From Aquabacterium parvum (lineage in GTDB: Bacteria; Pseudomonadota; Gammaproteobacteria; Burkholderiales; Burkholderiaceae_C): a DNA stretch of 64,000 nt. Each line of letters begins with the position of its first letter. The first letter of the stretch is position 1. A model generated the notes under the pieces. It was given only the letters and a program-made list of their open reading frames with translations. It searched no databases and was not told the DNA's origin. Both the position numbers and the translations under genes were made by a program. Of the stretch, positions 40,194 to 48,575 are shown piece after piece. The stretch covers positions 62,001-126,000 of the forward strand of contig NZ_LFRI01000386.1 of NCBI RefSeq assembly GCF_001447195.1, in the 5' to 3' direction.

Positions 40194-40828
40194 CCGCGAC
40201 CCCGCTCCGTCAGCAGGGGCACCCGCGTCACACCGGCGTCGTGCAGCTTGCGCCGCAGTCGTGACACGGCCAGGTCCACCACATTGAGGTGGCAGCCCTG
40301 CTGACCCAGCTTCGAGCGAGCCATCAGCTCGGCTCGAGACATCACTGCGCCTGGCTGCGCCATCAAGGCCTGCAGCACCAGGCTTTCGCTGCGCGAGAGT
40401 GGCACGCTCAAGGGGCCGTGTTGCAGGCGTTGCGCGGACTCGTCCAGCTCCCATTGGCGTTGGTTGCCATGCGTGGGTTTCCTCCTGAGCAGCGCTCGCA
40501 GGCGCGCTTCGAGCTCTCGTTCGCTGATGTGATGGGGGTCGACCACGGCGTCGGCGCCCCAGGTCAGGGCCAGCACCTGGTCAACCGCCTCAGGCTTGTC
40601 CATGAAAACCACCACGCGGGCGTTCCAGGCCTGGCGGGCCGCTTCGCACACCTGAAGCTGTTCGCGATCGGCATGGCGCACACGCGCGAGGACCAGGTCC
40701 ACGCCCGGGCCGGCGAGCACGGCGGGCAGGCGGCTGGTGCGGGCCACAGACAGGGACAGCCTTTGCAGGCTGCGCGCGATGGCCTCGTGCAGGTGGCCTT
40801 CGGGGTCGATGATCAGGCAGTCACTCAT
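39980..40828 (-). CDS. OmpR-type regulator with degenerate receiver and antisense tail
   Basis: A 282-residue frame. Residues 1-115 have receiver layout (LIIDPEGHLHEAIARSLQRL, GADAVVDP), but the phosphoacceptor position reads DLVLARVRH instead of an Asp, so it is a pseudo-receiver. Residues 125-215 are a winged helix: LSRSESLVLQALMAQPG, NVVDLAVSRLRRKL, TERGRGYRW. The domain should end there, yet the frame continues for about 70 residues antisense to the nucleosidase gene. A stop was probably lost. It is the last gene of the FlgH set, 36 bases after flgH. Confidence 0.75.
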   Translation of the reverse strand: MSDCLIIDPEGHLHEAIARSLQRLSLSVARTSRLPAVLAGPGVDLVLARVRHADREQLQVCEAARQAWNARVVVFMDKPEAVDQVLALTWGADAVVDPHHISERELEARLRALLRRKPTHGNQRQWELDESAQRLQHGPLSVPLSRSESLVLQALMAQPGAVMSRAELMARSKLGQQGCHLNVVDLAVSRLRRKLHDAGVTRVPLLTERGRGYRWAAPLSSAETMASEYGLATCSTKRVKSRCADASARSEMVRSTTKGRPNASQTWATAAPSISTANTSGR

Positions 40829-40864
40829 GGTGGCGCTTTAGGTTGGGGAGGGGGCGCAAGGGCT

Positions 40865-41620
40865 TCACCAGACGGTCAGGGTTTTGGTCAAAACGCCTTG
40901 CAACCACGAGCGCGAAGCGGCTTCGGAGATGTCGCCTTCGCCGGCCGTCTCCAGCCGAGCGTTGACCACGTCGGACGAGGCCACGAGGTTGCCGGCACGG
41001 ATGTCGCTCGGGCTGACCACGCCTGAAAAACGCATGCGCGTCACGCCCCGGTTGAAGGCCACCGCGCGCTCGCCGGCGATGACGAGGTGTCCGTTGGGCA
41101 GCACGTTGATGACTTGCACGGCGATCTGGCCGGTGAACTTGTTCGACTGTTCGGTGTTGCCATCGCCCTTGAAGCCGTCGCTGCCTGCGGCGCTGGCGTT
41201 GAGGTCGAGCAGCTCGCCGAAGAAGCCCCCCACCGACTTCGCGCCTTGCCCGGGGCCTTTGCTGGCCACGGCGTTCTCGCGGCTGTGATCGGTGGCGACC
41301 TTGCTCTGGCTGGCGAAGGACTCGGCGATGTCGACCTTGAGTTTGTCTCCCACTTGCCTGGCCAGCTTCTGACCCGAAAACAACGAGGCGACGGGCGCAT
41401 CGGGCTGGAACAGCGAGCCCGGATTGGTGCGCTCTAGGTAGCTGGGGGGCATGACAGGCGGCACGCTGAGCGGCCCTTGCACGATGCTGGGCGGGGTGTT
41501 GCAGCCAGCCAGGCTCAGCCAGCAGGCCAGTTGGGTGGTGAGCGCGATCGAACGTGCGGCGCCGCGTGGCGCGCGCGCGGCGTGCTGACCATGCCTTGGA
41601 GATGAAGCGGTGGCTTTCAT
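40865..41620 (-). CDS. FlgH-like flagellar L-ring lipoprotein (orphan)
   Basis: A 251-residue lipoprotein with a long N-terminus, membrane stretch and lipobox LSLAGC. It then follows FlgH: NPGSLFQPDAPVASLF, DKLKVDIAES, KFTGQIAVQVINVLPNGHLV, FSGVVSPSDIRAGNLVASS and a C-terminal SEAASRSWLQGVL. FlgH forms the outer-membrane ring around the flagellar rod. No other flagellar gene (FlgI, FlgG, FlgA) is near. It stands between a lipoprotein and a regulator, so it may serve a different envelope structure or a second flagellar system. Confidence 0.85.
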   Translation of the reverse strand: MKATASSPRHGQHAARAPRGAARSIALTTQLACWLSLAGCNTPPSIVQGPLSVPPVMPPSYLERTNPGSLFQPDAPVASLFSGQKLARQVGDKLKVDIAESFASQSKVATDHSRENAVASKGPGQGAKSVGGFFGELLDLNASAAGSDGFKGDGNTEQSNKFTGQIAVQVINVLPNGHLVIAGERAVAFNRGVTRMRFSGVVSPSDIRAGNLVASSDVVNARLETAGEGDISEAASRSWLQGVLTKTLTVW

Positions 41621-41647
41621 GAATCGTGTCCTCCTTGGGATGGCGCG

Positions 41648-42193
41648 TCAGCCACCGAAGCCAGTCAGCAGGGCCTGAACCACCGGCGAGAGCTTGTCCT
41701 GCGTGGTGGCCCATTTGCTCGACTCGAAAAGCCCATCGATGCCATAGGCGCTGTTGGCCAGCACCTCGCCGTGCATCGAGCGAAGCGTCAACTGGGCCGA
41801 TGCCAGGTAGGCGCGTTGTTCGCTGCGAAACGGTGGTGCGTCCCAGGTGACGGTGCCGCTGTAGAGCAGCCAGACGGGACAGGCCAGCGGTGTGGTGTCG
41901 GCGGCGTAGACGCGGCTGCTGACACCCGCTTGCGCCAAGGCGGTTTGCAAGGCGGGCACCACCTCGCTGGACGGCACCATGGGGTTGTGCGAGATGCACA
42001 CCGCACTGGGGCGCGGCCCCGAGTGGTGCACGGTGTCGCTGGCGCGGCCTGGGGCCGTCGAGACCACGTGGCTGACCGCCAGGCCGCCGGCTTTGACCAG
42101 CTCCATCGCGGGCTCAAAGCTGAACAGCGCGCAAGCGCTCAGCGCCTGGCTGAGGCCAACCGCGGTCAGCAGGGGCAAGGTGCGGGCGTGCAT
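41648..42193 (-). CDS. Sbal_3080-like outer-membrane lipoprotein
   Basis: A 181-residue protein with a signal peptide and lipobox LSACAL. The mature part has VCISHNPMVPSSEVVPALQT, then CPVWLLYSGTVTWD and AYLASAQLTLR, a pattern seen in Sbal_3080-type lipoproteins of unknown role. Its end is 27 bases from the flgH start, and it starts nine bases after the Ala-rich gene ends, so it is part of the same operon. Confidence 0.7.
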   Translation of the reverse strand: MHARTLPLLTAVGLSQALSACALFSFEPAMELVKAGGLAVSHVVSTAPGRASDTVHHSGPRPSAVCISHNPMVPSSEVVPALQTALAQAGVSSRVYAADTTPLACPVWLLYSGTVTWDAPPFRSEQRAYLASAQLTLRSMHGEVLANSAYGIDGLFESSKWATTQDKLSPVVQALLTGFGG

Positions 42194-42202
42194 GGCTTGG
42201 CC

Positions 42203-42613
42203 TCACAGCAAGGAGGCGATGGTCTGCGCGCCGGCTGTGAGCCCCGAGCGCACGCTGTCTGCGGCGTCGCTCAAGGCGTCACCCACCTGGTCGATCGCGT
42301 CGTCGGCCAGCTGGGCGCCCTGGTTCGCATAGCGCGCACCAGCCTGGATGAGTTGGCTGATGTCATCGACCACGTCACCCACGGCTTCGACGCCTTCTTG
42401 TGCGGTGCTGCCCAGGCTGGAGAGGGCCTGGCCACCTGCCGATGCGGCATCAGTGATCACGTCGGTGGCCGCGTCGGCGATGCCGATGACCGATGCGGCC
42501 ACGGGCCCGAAGGCCGCCGAGTTCTTCTCAAACTGACTGCGCGGTGCTTGTTGACACAGCTTGCGATCGATCGCGTGGTGGCTTGAAGCGCTGGGAATAC
42601 CGATGTTGCTCAT
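42203..42613 (-). CDS. Small Ala-rich helical protein, unknown
   Basis: A 136-residue protein without a signal peptide. From residue 33 on it is made of Ala/Asp/Val/Gly-rich segments such as VIGIADAATDVITDAASAGG and DDAIDQVGDALSDAADSVRS, which predict long amphipathic helices like those of stress or phasin-like proteins. I do not recognise a family. It is the first gene of the lipoprotein/FlgH/regulator run, with the wHTH regulator 110 bases upstream. Confidence 0.6.
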   Translation of the reverse strand: MSNIGIPSASSHHAIDRKLCQQAPRSQFEKNSAAFGPVAASVIGIADAATDVITDAASAGGQALSSLGSTAQEGVEAVGDVVDDISQLIQAGARYANQGAQLADDAIDQVGDALSDAADSVRSGLTAGAQTIASLL

Positions 42614-42723
42614 GGTGGACCTTTCGGAGATGGTGTGAGCCCATCGTAGGCAGGCCGGTCGCTGGTCATGACCCCGAAGATCGCGACTGAATCGGCCTTG
42701 CAAGCCTGTCCCGGTTTGATCGT

Positions 42724-43449
42724 TCATGTCGGCTGTGTGTCGATGGCCGACAGGTCGAGCCGATACCCTCGCCCGCGCACCGTCTGGATCAGGGGCTGAA
42801 AGGGGTTGCGGGCGTGCAGCTTGTGTCTCAAACGCGAGACCAACAGGTCCACGGCCCGGCTGTCGGTGGCACGATCGCGCAGGGGCAAGGCCGCCGTGAG
42901 GTCCGCGCGTGAGAGCAGTCGGCCGGGTTGGCTCAGCAAGGCCTGAAGCAAGCGGCACTCGGCCCGTGTCAGCGGCACCGGGGGCTCGCCATGCGCTTGC
43001 AACTGCTGTCGCAATGCATCGAACTCCCAATGACCGAGGCGAGCTTGATGGCGAGGTGCCGGGCTGGGTGGTCGCATGCGCCGGATGGCGGCGCGGATGC
43101 GCGCGGCGACCTCGCGCGCGTCCGATGACTCGTCCACGCAATCGTCGGCGCCACTCTCCAGCGCCAGGTTGCGGGTGGTGTCGTCGCCGTTCGGGGTCAG
43201 GGCCAGGATGGCCGTTTGCCCCTGCTCATGCAGCCAGCGGCACATCCGCAGCACAGGCTCGCAGGCATCGAAGCTGGCAATGAGCACCGCAGCCACGTCG
43301 TGTTCTCGCACGGCCACTTCGAGTTCATGTTCTCGGACAAGGCAACGCAGGTCGATGCCATGCCGGGGCAGTTGCGCCACCACCCCCTTGGCCTGGCACC
43401 CTGCCTTCGGTCCCGATGGTGGTCCCTGGTGAGGCCCCGGGTGCGGCAT
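42724..43449 (-). CDS. OmpR-type response regulator, N-terminally truncated receiver
   Basis: About 241 residues from the ATG at 43449; the start is unsure (a longer frame begins at 43560). A Pro/Gly-rich N-terminus runs into GVVAQLPRHGIDLRCLVREH, where a normal receiver would first give a beta strand and paired Asp. At the acceptor position the protein reads AVLIASFDA. The later receiver parts (GADDCVDES) and the winged helix (LTRAECRLLQALLSQPG, AVDLLVSRLRHKLHARNPFQ, VRGRGYRLDL) are intact. It probably works without classical phosphorylation. Confidence 0.72.
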   Translation of the reverse strand: MPHPGPHQGPPSGPKAGCQAKGVVAQLPRHGIDLRCLVREHELEVAVREHDVAAVLIASFDACEPVLRMCRWLHEQGQTAILALTPNGDDTTRNLALESGADDCVDESSDAREVAARIRAAIRRMRPPSPAPRHQARLGHWEFDALRQQLQAHGEPPVPLTRAECRLLQALLSQPGRLLSRADLTAALPLRDRATDSRAVDLLVSRLRHKLHARNPFQPLIQTVRGRGYRLDLSAIDTQPT

Positions 43450-44549
43450 CGGGCATGGCCTCGAGCGGGCCTGCGAGTGCCACGTCCGTCGCCCCTGATG
43501 CGCCCGGCACCCATTGGCCATCGCCCGGCGTGCGGCCCAGGCCGCCTGGCCCACCGCCACCAGGCCCGGGCAGCCGCTACTTCTTCCTGGTGCCCATCGT
43601 CTCTGGCGTGGTCAGCAGCCTGCTGGCCAGCCTGGCGCTGGCCTGGTACCTGACCAAACCTTTGCGCCAGCTGCACTGGGGCGTGGACCGCGTGGCCGCT
43701 GGCCGATTTGACACCCGCATCCGCACGCTGATGGGCCGTCGCAGCGACGAGATCGTTGACCTCGCCGATCGCTTCGACCGCATGACCGAGCAGCTGCAGC
43801 AGCTCACCGAAGCGCGCACGCGCCTGTTTCACGACCTGTCACACGAACTGCGCTCGCCGCTGGGGCGCATGCGCGCAGCCATGGGCCTGCTGCGCCAGGA
43901 CCCGAGCGAGGCGGGCGCCATGGTCGAGCGCATCGACCGAGAAATCGAGCGGCTCGATGGCCTGGTCAACGAACTGCTGACGCTGCACCGCTTGGAGGCC
44001 GGCGCCAGCCATCAGCGCAACGACCACATCGACCTGATCGAGCTGCTGCAAGGCATTGCCGAGGACGCCAGCTTCGAAGCGGCCTCGGCTGGCAGGCGCC
44101 TGGTGCTGCAAGCACCAGGGCGCTTTGTGGCGCAGGTGGATGGCGAACTGCTCTACCGTGCCTTTGAAAACGTGGTCCGCAACGCCATCAAGTTCACCGC
44201 ACCTGACACGGCGGTCGAGGTCAGCGCCAGCGCCTGCACAGACGAGACCGGGCGGCGCCTGAAGGTGAGCGTGGCCGACCGAGGGCCGGGCGCATCGGAT
44301 GCCCTGCTCAAGGCCATGTTCGACCCCTTTGTGCGCGGCGACAACGGCACCCAGGGCGTGGGCCATGGCCTGGGCCTGGCCATTGCGCGGCGGGCGGTGC
44401 GTGCACACGGTGGCGACATCGCCGCGCGCCGCCGAGAGGGCGGTGGGCTGGTGATCGACATCGTGCTGCCGCAAAGCATCAGCGGCCACGACCCTGGCGA
44501 CCAGTCAGGCTCAACCGGGGGCACCGGCGTGCCGCCTCAGCCCGCCTGA
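43416..44549 (+). CDS. Sensor histidine kinase lacking the N-terminal sensor
   Basis: A 377-residue kinase. Only one membrane helix is present (residues 54-78, FFLVPIVSGVVSSLLASLAL), followed by a HAMP domain, HisKA with phospho-His in LFHDLSHELRSPLGRMR near residue 142 and HATPase (NVVRNAIKF, GHGLGLAIARRA). The first helix and periplasmic domain of this EnvZ/CpxA-like type are missing and replaced with a Pro/Gly/Ala-rich leader that overlaps the regulator on the opposite strand. There is no ribosome site ahead of the ATG. Confidence 0.75.
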   Translation: MVVPGEAPGAASGMASSGPASATSVAPDAPGTHWPSPGVRPRPPGPPPPGPGSRYFFLVPIVSGVVSSLLASLALAWYLTKPLRQLHWGVDRVAAGRFDTRIRTLMGRRSDEIVDLADRFDRMTEQLQQLTEARTRLFHDLSHELRSPLGRMRAAMGLLRQDPSEAGAMVERIDREIERLDGLVNELLTLHRLEAGASHQRNDHIDLIELLQGIAEDASFEAASAGRRLVLQAPGRFVAQVDGELLYRAFENVVRNAIKFTAPDTAVEVSASACTDETGRRLKVSVADRGPGASDALLKAMFDPFVRGDNGTQGVGHGLGLAIARRAVRAHGGDIAARRREGGGLVIDIVLPQSISGHDPGDQSGSTGGTGVPPQPA

Positions 44550-44568
44550 GCCAGCGCCACGCCCTGCT

Positions 44569-45411
44569 TCAGCCCTTCATCAACTTGGCCGACAGCCACA
44601 CCGAGCCCGGTTGGTACCACGAGCCCAGCAAGCGCACGAAGAAGTCCATGATCTTCGCGTCAGGGCCCACCAGCACGCGGCGCTGGTTGCCCTCGACTGC
44701 GCGCAGGATCTGCAGCGCCGCGCTCTCGGCGGTCGTCACGTTGAGCATCTTGTCAAAGCGCGAACGCGCGGCTTCGGCCTGACCGCCGGTGGCCTTGTTC
44801 ATGCTGTCGTCCATCTTGGCCGCGCGCGCGATGTTCGTGCGGATGCCGCCCGGGTGCACGCAGGTGGCGCTCACGCCGCAGGCGGCCATGTCGAGCTCTT
44901 GTCGCAACGCTTCGGTGTAGCCGCGCACCGCGAACTTGCTGGCGTTGTAAGTGCCTTGCGTGGGCGAAGCCAGCAGGCCGAACAGGCTGGACGTGTTGAC
45001 GATGTGGCCCTCACCGGCGCGCTTGAGGTGCGGCAGGAAGGCCTGCGTGCCCCACACCACGCCCCAGAAGTTGATGCCCATGATCCACTCGAAGTCTTCG
45101 GGTTTGACGGTCTCGACGAAGGCACCCAGCGCCACCCCCGCGTTGTTGAAGATCAGGTTGACCTTGCCGTGGTCGCGCACCACCTCGTCGGCCCAGGCGA
45201 AGACGGCTTCGCGGTTGGCCACGTCCAGCTTCTTGGTCGTCACCTTCACGCCCAGCTTGGTCGCCAGCTGCGCTGTCTCGGCCAGGCCCTTCTCGTTGAC
45301 GTCGCTGATGGCCAGGTGGCAACCACGGCGCGCCAGTTCCACCGCCAGCGTGCGGCCCATGCCCGATGCGGCGCCCGTGATGGCCGCGACCTTGTTCTGG
45401 AAGTCCTTCAT
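44569..45411 (-). CDS. Short-chain dehydrogenase/reductase
   Basis: A 280-residue NAD(P)-dependent oxidoreductase with TGAASGMG near the N-terminus, NNAGVALG, the catalytic Ser in NTSSLFG and TYNASKF for Tyr-x-x-x-Lys. It lies 40 bases after the Baeyer-Villiger-type monooxygenase on the same strand. Together they could oxidise an alcohol to ketone and then to ester, or act on another hydrophobic substrate under TetR control. Confidence 0.9.
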   Translation of the reverse strand: MKDFQNKVAAITGAASGMGRTLAVELARRGCHLAISDVNEKGLAETAQLATKLGVKVTTKKLDVANREAVFAWADEVVRDHGKVNLIFNNAGVALGAFVETVKPEDFEWIMGINFWGVVWGTQAFLPHLKRAGEGHIVNTSSLFGLLASPTQGTYNASKFAVRGYTEALRQELDMAACGVSATCVHPGGIRTNIARAAKMDDSMNKATGGQAEAARSRFDKMLNVTTAESAALQILRAVEGNQRRVLVGPDAKIMDFFVRLLGSWYQPGSVWLSAKLMKG

Positions 45412-45451
45412 GCTTGTCTCCTCGTTCTGCTTGTGTGTCGATCAGGTCGCT

Positions 45452-46909
45452 TCAGCTGAAGCGGTGGTGGCCCGGCTTGAAGGCCTTGGCCATCTGGCGG
45501 AAGGTGAATGAAAAGCCAGGGAACATGGCGATCACGTGGCCGCTCTTGCTCTGGTACCAGCTGTGGCAGCCACCCGATTGCCACACCGTCTGCTTCATCT
45601 CGCGGTGGATCATGCCGGTGTAGTCGGCCTCTGCTTCGGACTTGACCTCGATGGCCTTGGCGCCTTGCTTCTGCGTGGCCGAGATGGCGCGGCGGATGTA
45701 CTCCATCTGCGCCTCGATCACGAAGATGGCCGAGGTGTGGCCAATGCCGGTGTTCGGCCCGGTGACCACGAACAGGTTGGGGAAGCCCGGCATGGTCGTG
45801 CCCAGGTAGGCGCGCGGGAACTCGGCCCAGATGTCCTGCACCGACTTGCCTCCCTTGCCGATGACCGGGTAGGAGATCACGCCGTCGGTGGCGTCATAGC
45901 CCGTCGAGTACACGATGCAGTCCAGGTCGACCTGCTCGCCCTTGGCGGTGAGGATGCCGCGCTCGTTGATCTCGGCGATGCCATCGTCCTTGGGGTGCAG
46001 CTTCACGTTGGGCCGGCACAGGGCCGGGTACAGCGTGCTCGACAGGATGATGCGCTTGCAGCCGATGGTGTAGTCGGGCGTGACGGCGGCGCGCAGCTTC
46101 GGGTCGGCGATCTGCTTCTTGATGTGGTGCTCGGCCTCGCGCTGCGCCACCAGCTTGAGCATGGTCTGTGAGTACTTGAAGCCGATCACGCGGCTCTCCA
46201 GGCCCCAGTAGATGGCCGTGCGCAGCAGCTTGTAGAGCAGCTTGGACTTGAGCAGCGCGCGCTGGAAAGGCGTGAACTTGCGGTCGGGGCGCGGCAGCAC
46301 CCAGTGCGGTGTGCGCTGGAACACGTGCAGCTGCTTCACATCGGGTGCGATGGCCGGGATGACCTGCGCCGCGCTGGCCCCGCTGCCGATGATGGCCACG
46401 CGCTTGCCGGCGTGCTGGTAGTTGTGGTCCCAGCTGTTGGTGTGGAAGGTCTTGCCCTGGAAGGTGTCGCGGCCCTTGAAGTTGGGGATGACCGGCGTGC
46501 TCAACGGGCCCGAGGCGTTGATCAGGTACTTGGCCAGCAGCGTGTCACCGCCTTCGAGGCTGACCTGCCAGAGCTGGCGTGCCTCGTCCCACTGCACCTT
46601 GGTCACGTTGGCGTTGAGCCGCGTCTGCTCGCGCAGGCGGTACTTGGCCAGCACGTGGTTGGTGTACTCGACCAGCTCGTCCTGCTCGGCGAACATCTGC
46701 GACCAGGGGTAGGGCTCGAAAGACAGCGAGTACAGCGGCGACTGCACGTCCACCGCAGCGCCGGGGTAGCTGTTCTGGCTCCAGGTGCCGCCCATCCAGG
46801 GGCGACGCTCCAGGATCAGGAAGTCGTCGATGCCGATGCGCCGGAGGTTGACGGCGGCGGCCTGACCGCCGAAGCCGCTGCCGATGATGATTGCGGTGAA
46901 CTGCTGCAT
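45452..46909 (-). CDS. Flavin-containing monooxygenase (Baeyer-Villiger type)
   Basis: A 485-residue FAD/NADPH enzyme. FAD motif IIGSGFGGQAAAVNLRR, the type I Baeyer-Villiger fingerprint in FQGKTFHTNSWDH near residue 155, and the second Rossmann motif VAIIGSGASAAQV are all seen. The downstream partner is the SDR; the divergent TetR regulator faces it across a promoter with repeats. Substrate unknown; such pairs often act on cyclic or long-chain ketones. Confidence 0.9.
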   Translation of the reverse strand: MQQFTAIIIGSGFGGQAAAVNLRRIGIDDFLILERRPWMGGTWSQNSYPGAAVDVQSPLYSLSFEPYPWSQMFAEQDELVEYTNHVLAKYRLREQTRLNANVTKVQWDEARQLWQVSLEGGDTLLAKYLINASGPLSTPVIPNFKGRDTFQGKTFHTNSWDHNYQHAGKRVAIIGSGASAAQVIPAIAPDVKQLHVFQRTPHWVLPRPDRKFTPFQRALLKSKLLYKLLRTAIYWGLESRVIGFKYSQTMLKLVAQREAEHHIKKQIADPKLRAAVTPDYTIGCKRIILSSTLYPALCRPNVKLHPKDDGIAEINERGILTAKGEQVDLDCIVYSTGYDATDGVISYPVIGKGGKSVQDIWAEFPRAYLGTTMPGFPNLFVVTGPNTGIGHTSAIFVIEAQMEYIRRAISATQKQGAKAIEVKSEAEADYTGMIHREMKQTVWQSGGCHSWYQSKSGHVIAMFPGFSFTFRQMAKAFKPGHHRFS

Positions 46910-46936
46910 GGTGGAGGGGAACGCCTGTGGCGCACC

Positions 46937-46990
46937 AAGTGAAGATGGTTGTCGTCAGTTTGCAAGTGAAGACGATTGTCGTCAAATACG
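46937..46990. promoter_or_regulatory. Tandem 27-base repeats, probable TetR operator
   Basis: Two copies of a 27-base unit, 46937-46963 and 46964-46990, share AAGTGAAGA and TTGTCGTCA. The second includes a dyad, GACGA-TTG-TCGTC. They fill the gap between the divergent monooxygenase and TetR genes. Confidence 0.7.
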
Positions 46991-46993
46991 GGG

Positions 46994-47689
46994 ATGACCC
47001 GATCCTTTTCCGAACTCGCCGACGCCGGCGCACCTGCCTCGGGTGGTGCCCCGGCTGGCCGCGCCTACGCGGGCGAAAGCCAGCTCGAACGCGTCGCCCG
47101 GCGCCGACTGCAGTTCCTGGACGCCGGCCTGCAGGTGTTCGGCACCACCGGCTACCGAACCGCGACCGTGCGGCAACTGTGCCGCCAGGCCGAGCTGACC
47201 GACCGATATTTCTACGAGTCCTTCGAGAACACCGAAGACCTGCTGGTGGCCGTCTACGAGCGCGAGTTCGACCACCTGCAGCAGGCGGTGCTGGCCGCCC
47301 TGGCCGATGAGGCCGCGCTGCGCGACCCCATGGTGGCCGTCGAGCGCGCCTTGAACGCCGTCTTCGAGATGGCGTCCGAGCCCCGCGTGGCCCGGGTGTG
47401 CTGGTTGGAGGTGCTCGGCGTGAGCGACCGCGTCAACAGCGTCTACACCCGCAACATCGAGCGCTTTGCGGCCATGGTGGTGGCCTTTGCGCGTCGGCAA
47501 TTCAGCACCGAAGAGATCGACGAGACCGAGTCGCGCATGCTGGGCATCGCGATGATCGGTGCGGTCAGCCAGCCGATCGCGCACTGGCTGCTGGGTGGTT
47601 ACCGCGAAGACCGCGCCAAGCTGGTGGCCGCCACGTCGAGGGTGTTCCGGGGCGTCATCGACGGCTTGCCCTCCGAGCCAGGCGTTTGA
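46994..47689 (+). CDS. TetR-family transcriptional regulator
   Basis: A 231-residue repressor. The helix-turn-helix is in FGTTGYRTATVRQLCRQAEL and TDRYFYESFENTEDLLVAV. The C-terminal ligand domain is alpha-helical without recognisable specificity. It begins right behind the tandem repeats and likely controls itself and the monooxygenase/SDR operon. An in-frame TTG upstream was not used because the ATG fits the family. Confidence 0.88.
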   Translation: MTRSFSELADAGAPASGGAPAGRAYAGESQLERVARRRLQFLDAGLQVFGTTGYRTATVRQLCRQAELTDRYFYESFENTEDLLVAVYEREFDHLQQAVLAALADEAALRDPMVAVERALNAVFEMASEPRVARVCWLEVLGVSDRVNSVYTRNIERFAAMVVAFARRQFSTEEIDETESRMLGIAMIGAVSQPIAHWLLGGYREDRAKLVAATSRVFRGVIDGLPSEPGV

Positions 47690-47780
47690 TCCGTCGGGTT
47701 GACACCCGCGTGACGCGTGCCAAGAATGCGTCACACCCGCATGCGAACATGCGGCATCAAAACGATGGGAGCGTCGATCC

Positions 47781-48476
47781 ATGAAAGCGTCATTGGCTGA
47801 ATTCCTGGGCACCTTCTGGCTGGTGCTGGGCGGTTGTGGCAGTGCCGTGCTGGCGGCCGCATTCCCAGGCGTGGGCATCGGCCTGCTCGGCGTGTCGCTG
47901 GCCTTTGGCCTGTCGGTGCTGACCATGGCTTACGCCGTGGGGCCGATCTCGGGTGGGCACTTCAACCCGGCCGTGTCGGTGGGCCTGTGGGTGGGCGGGC
48001 GCTTTCCCGCCGCCAAGCTGCCTGTCTACGTGGTGGCGCAGGTGCTCGGTGCGGTGACCGCCGGCGGCGTGCTTTACGTCATTGCGTCGGGTGCCCCGGG
48101 TTTCGAGCTTGCCAAGGGCTTTGCTTCCAATGGTTATGGGCCGCACTCGCCCGGTGGCTACAGCATGCTGGCCGGCGTCATCACCGAGGTCGTGATGACC
48201 GCGTTCTTCCTGATCATCATCCTGGGCGCCACGGCGGCCTACGCGCCCAAAGGCTTTGCCCCGATCGCCATTGGCTTGGCGCTCACCCTCATCCACCTGG
48301 TCAGCATCCCCGTGACCAACACCTCGGTGAACCCGGCGCGCAGCACCGGTGTGGCCGTTTACGTGGGTGGCTGGGCCATGTCCCAGTTGTGGGTGTTCTG
48401 GGTGGCGCCGATGGTGGGCGCGGTGCTGGGGGCTGCGGCCTACAAGTTCATGGGCCGAGATCAAGCACCGGTTTGA
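47781..48476 (+). CDS. aqpZ: Aquaporin Z
   Basis: A 231-residue water channel with six membrane helices and two half-helices, each with an NPA motif: [13 protein letters not shown] near residue 63 and [12 protein letters not shown] near residue 185. The selectivity-filter Arg follows the second NPA. The length and start, [20 protein letters not shown], match E. coli AqpZ. It lies alone, 91 bases after the TetR gene. Confidence 0.96.
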   Translation: MKASLAEFLGTFWLVLGGCGSAVLAAAFPGVGIGLLGVSLAFGLSVLTMAYAVGPISGGHFNPAVSVGLWVGGRFPAAKLPVYVVAQVLGAVTAGGVLYVIASGAPGFELAKGFASNGYGPHSPGGYSMLAGVITEVVMTAFFLIIILGATAAYAPKGFAPIAIGLALTLIHLVSIPVTNTSVNPARSTGVAVYVGGWAMSQLWVFWVAPMVGAVLGAAAYKFMGRDQAPV

Positions 48477-48575
48477 CATCGCTTCGCCACAGAGACCTGC
48501 TCATGCGCACCTGACGCACCTGGACCGTTTCAGCCTGCCTGCTCGCGCAAGCACGTGCGCATCTGGTGAGCTGGC

